DNA of 64,000 nt from assembly GCA_963782255.1 (NCBI GenBank), contig CAWAIS010000001.1, positions 558,001-622,000 of the forward strand. The letters run 5' to 3'. The DNA is from Roseiarcus sp963782255. GTDB taxonomy: Bacteria > Pseudomonadota > Alphaproteobacteria > Rhizobiales > Beijerinckiaceae. Every line of letters begins with the position of its first letter. Position 1 is the stretch's first letter. A program made the position numbers and the translations under genes. This document shows, in pieces, positions 63,836 to 64,000 of this stretch. The notes under the pieces are model-generated. The model had not been told where the DNA came from. It made no database searches and saw nothing but the letters and a program-made list of their open reading frames with translations.

Positions 63836-64000
63836 ATGAGCAATTCCTCTGCAATCCGTATTGTTCACCCAGGTGAATTCGATAGGGGCACACTGCAAAC
63901 GCCTGGCTCAGAGCGCCGAGCTGCAATTGCGCCGCAACTCGGAATCGAGTCGACGATGTGGGGTGGCGTGTTTGAAGTCAACCCGGGCGCTCGCACCGGA
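63836..64000 (+). CDS. Cupin-domain protein (partial, right edge)
   Basis: 55 codons visible from ATG 63836: MSNSSAIRIVHPGEFDRGTL, QTPGSERRAAIAPQLGIEST, MWGGVFEVNPGARTG. The last segment is the start of a cupin barrel (the G-x5-H-x-H motif would follow beyond the window). Probably a metal-binding sugar isomerase- or dioxygenase-like small protein; function not assignable from this part. Confidence 0.65.
   Translation, partial: MSNSSAIRIVHPGEFDRGTLQTPGSERRAAIAPQLGIESTMWGGVFEVNPGARTG

Overview
The window is high-GC DNA from an alphaproteobacterium, most likely of the order Hyphomicrobiales (Rhizobiales), possibly a Methylocystis/Beijerinckia-type lineage. That placement is inferred from protein flavour (class III cyclases with SAM, AAA and TPR parts, FUSC, CstA/YbdD, Ku, cache and RlpA proteins) and from the mix of IS110, IS1182, IS6, IS3, IS5, IS21 and IS481 elements. 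No rRNA, no convincing tRNA and no CRISPR array was seen. It reads as an accessory region: intact single genes separated by insertion sequences and by many truncated or frameshifted genes.

Layout. 0-2.3 kb: an exported NHL-repeat protein cut by the left edge, then a fused mosaic of LysR, NmrA and lipocalin-like fragments. 2.9-5.2 kb: serine recombinase and IS6 fragments, then IS110 copy 1. 5.3-12.7 kb: a methyltransferase missing its N-terminus, a giant SAM-cyclase-ATPase-TPR protein split by a frameshift with ~395-residue tandem repeats, and a conserved hypothetical. 12.75-16.2 kb: a complete IS6 element, then gene debris (enoyl-CoA hydratase, Rieske oxygenase, sodium:solute symporter, SAM-hydroxide adenosyltransferase). 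16.3-19.8 kb: FUSC transporter, Hsp20, broken large serine recombinase. 20-21.9 kb: IS21 and prophage-like scraps and a palindrome cluster. 22-29 kb: the most notable locus, a translationally coupled pair encoding a three-module TIR-like protein and a membrane nSTAND NTPase with about 16 WD40 repeats, followed by a convergent DUF4239 membrane protein and the remnant of a second nSTAND gene broken by IS1182. 30.8-37.9 kb: GroEL and integrase fragments, a LOG-family gene, cstA-ybdD, a divergent IS110, an enoyl-CoA hydratase. 38-45.4 kb: IS110 copy 2, IS6 and IS3 elements around a redoxin and a UspA gene. 46-49.4 kb: MscS channel with a cyclic-nucleotide-type domain, orphan DNA methyltransferase debris, cache protein. 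49.8-52.9 kb: IS1182 copy 2, a low-GC secreted protein, IS5. 54-60.6 kb: a mostly intact stretch: PhzF, RlpA, GNAT, Ku divergent from a BRCT/MerR/TPR protein, glutathione transferase, TetR regulator with its operators. 61.2-64 kb: IS110 copy 3, a truncated IS3 and the start of a cupin gene.

How genes work together. The TIR and nSTAND-WD40 genes overlap by 4 bp and form a plausible sensor-effector immune or cell-suicide module. Ku and the BRCT-MerR-TPR gene share a short divergent promoter region and suggest a non-homologous end-joining accessory. The IS110 elements carry ~275-290 bp noncoding 3' ends, and short segments in them match each copy's own insertion junction, as expected for target-guide (bridge/seek) RNAs.

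Caveat. At least ten genes are broken by a single-base change, several in short G or C runs. Some may be true pseudogenes, but the pattern also fits residual indel errors in the assembly.
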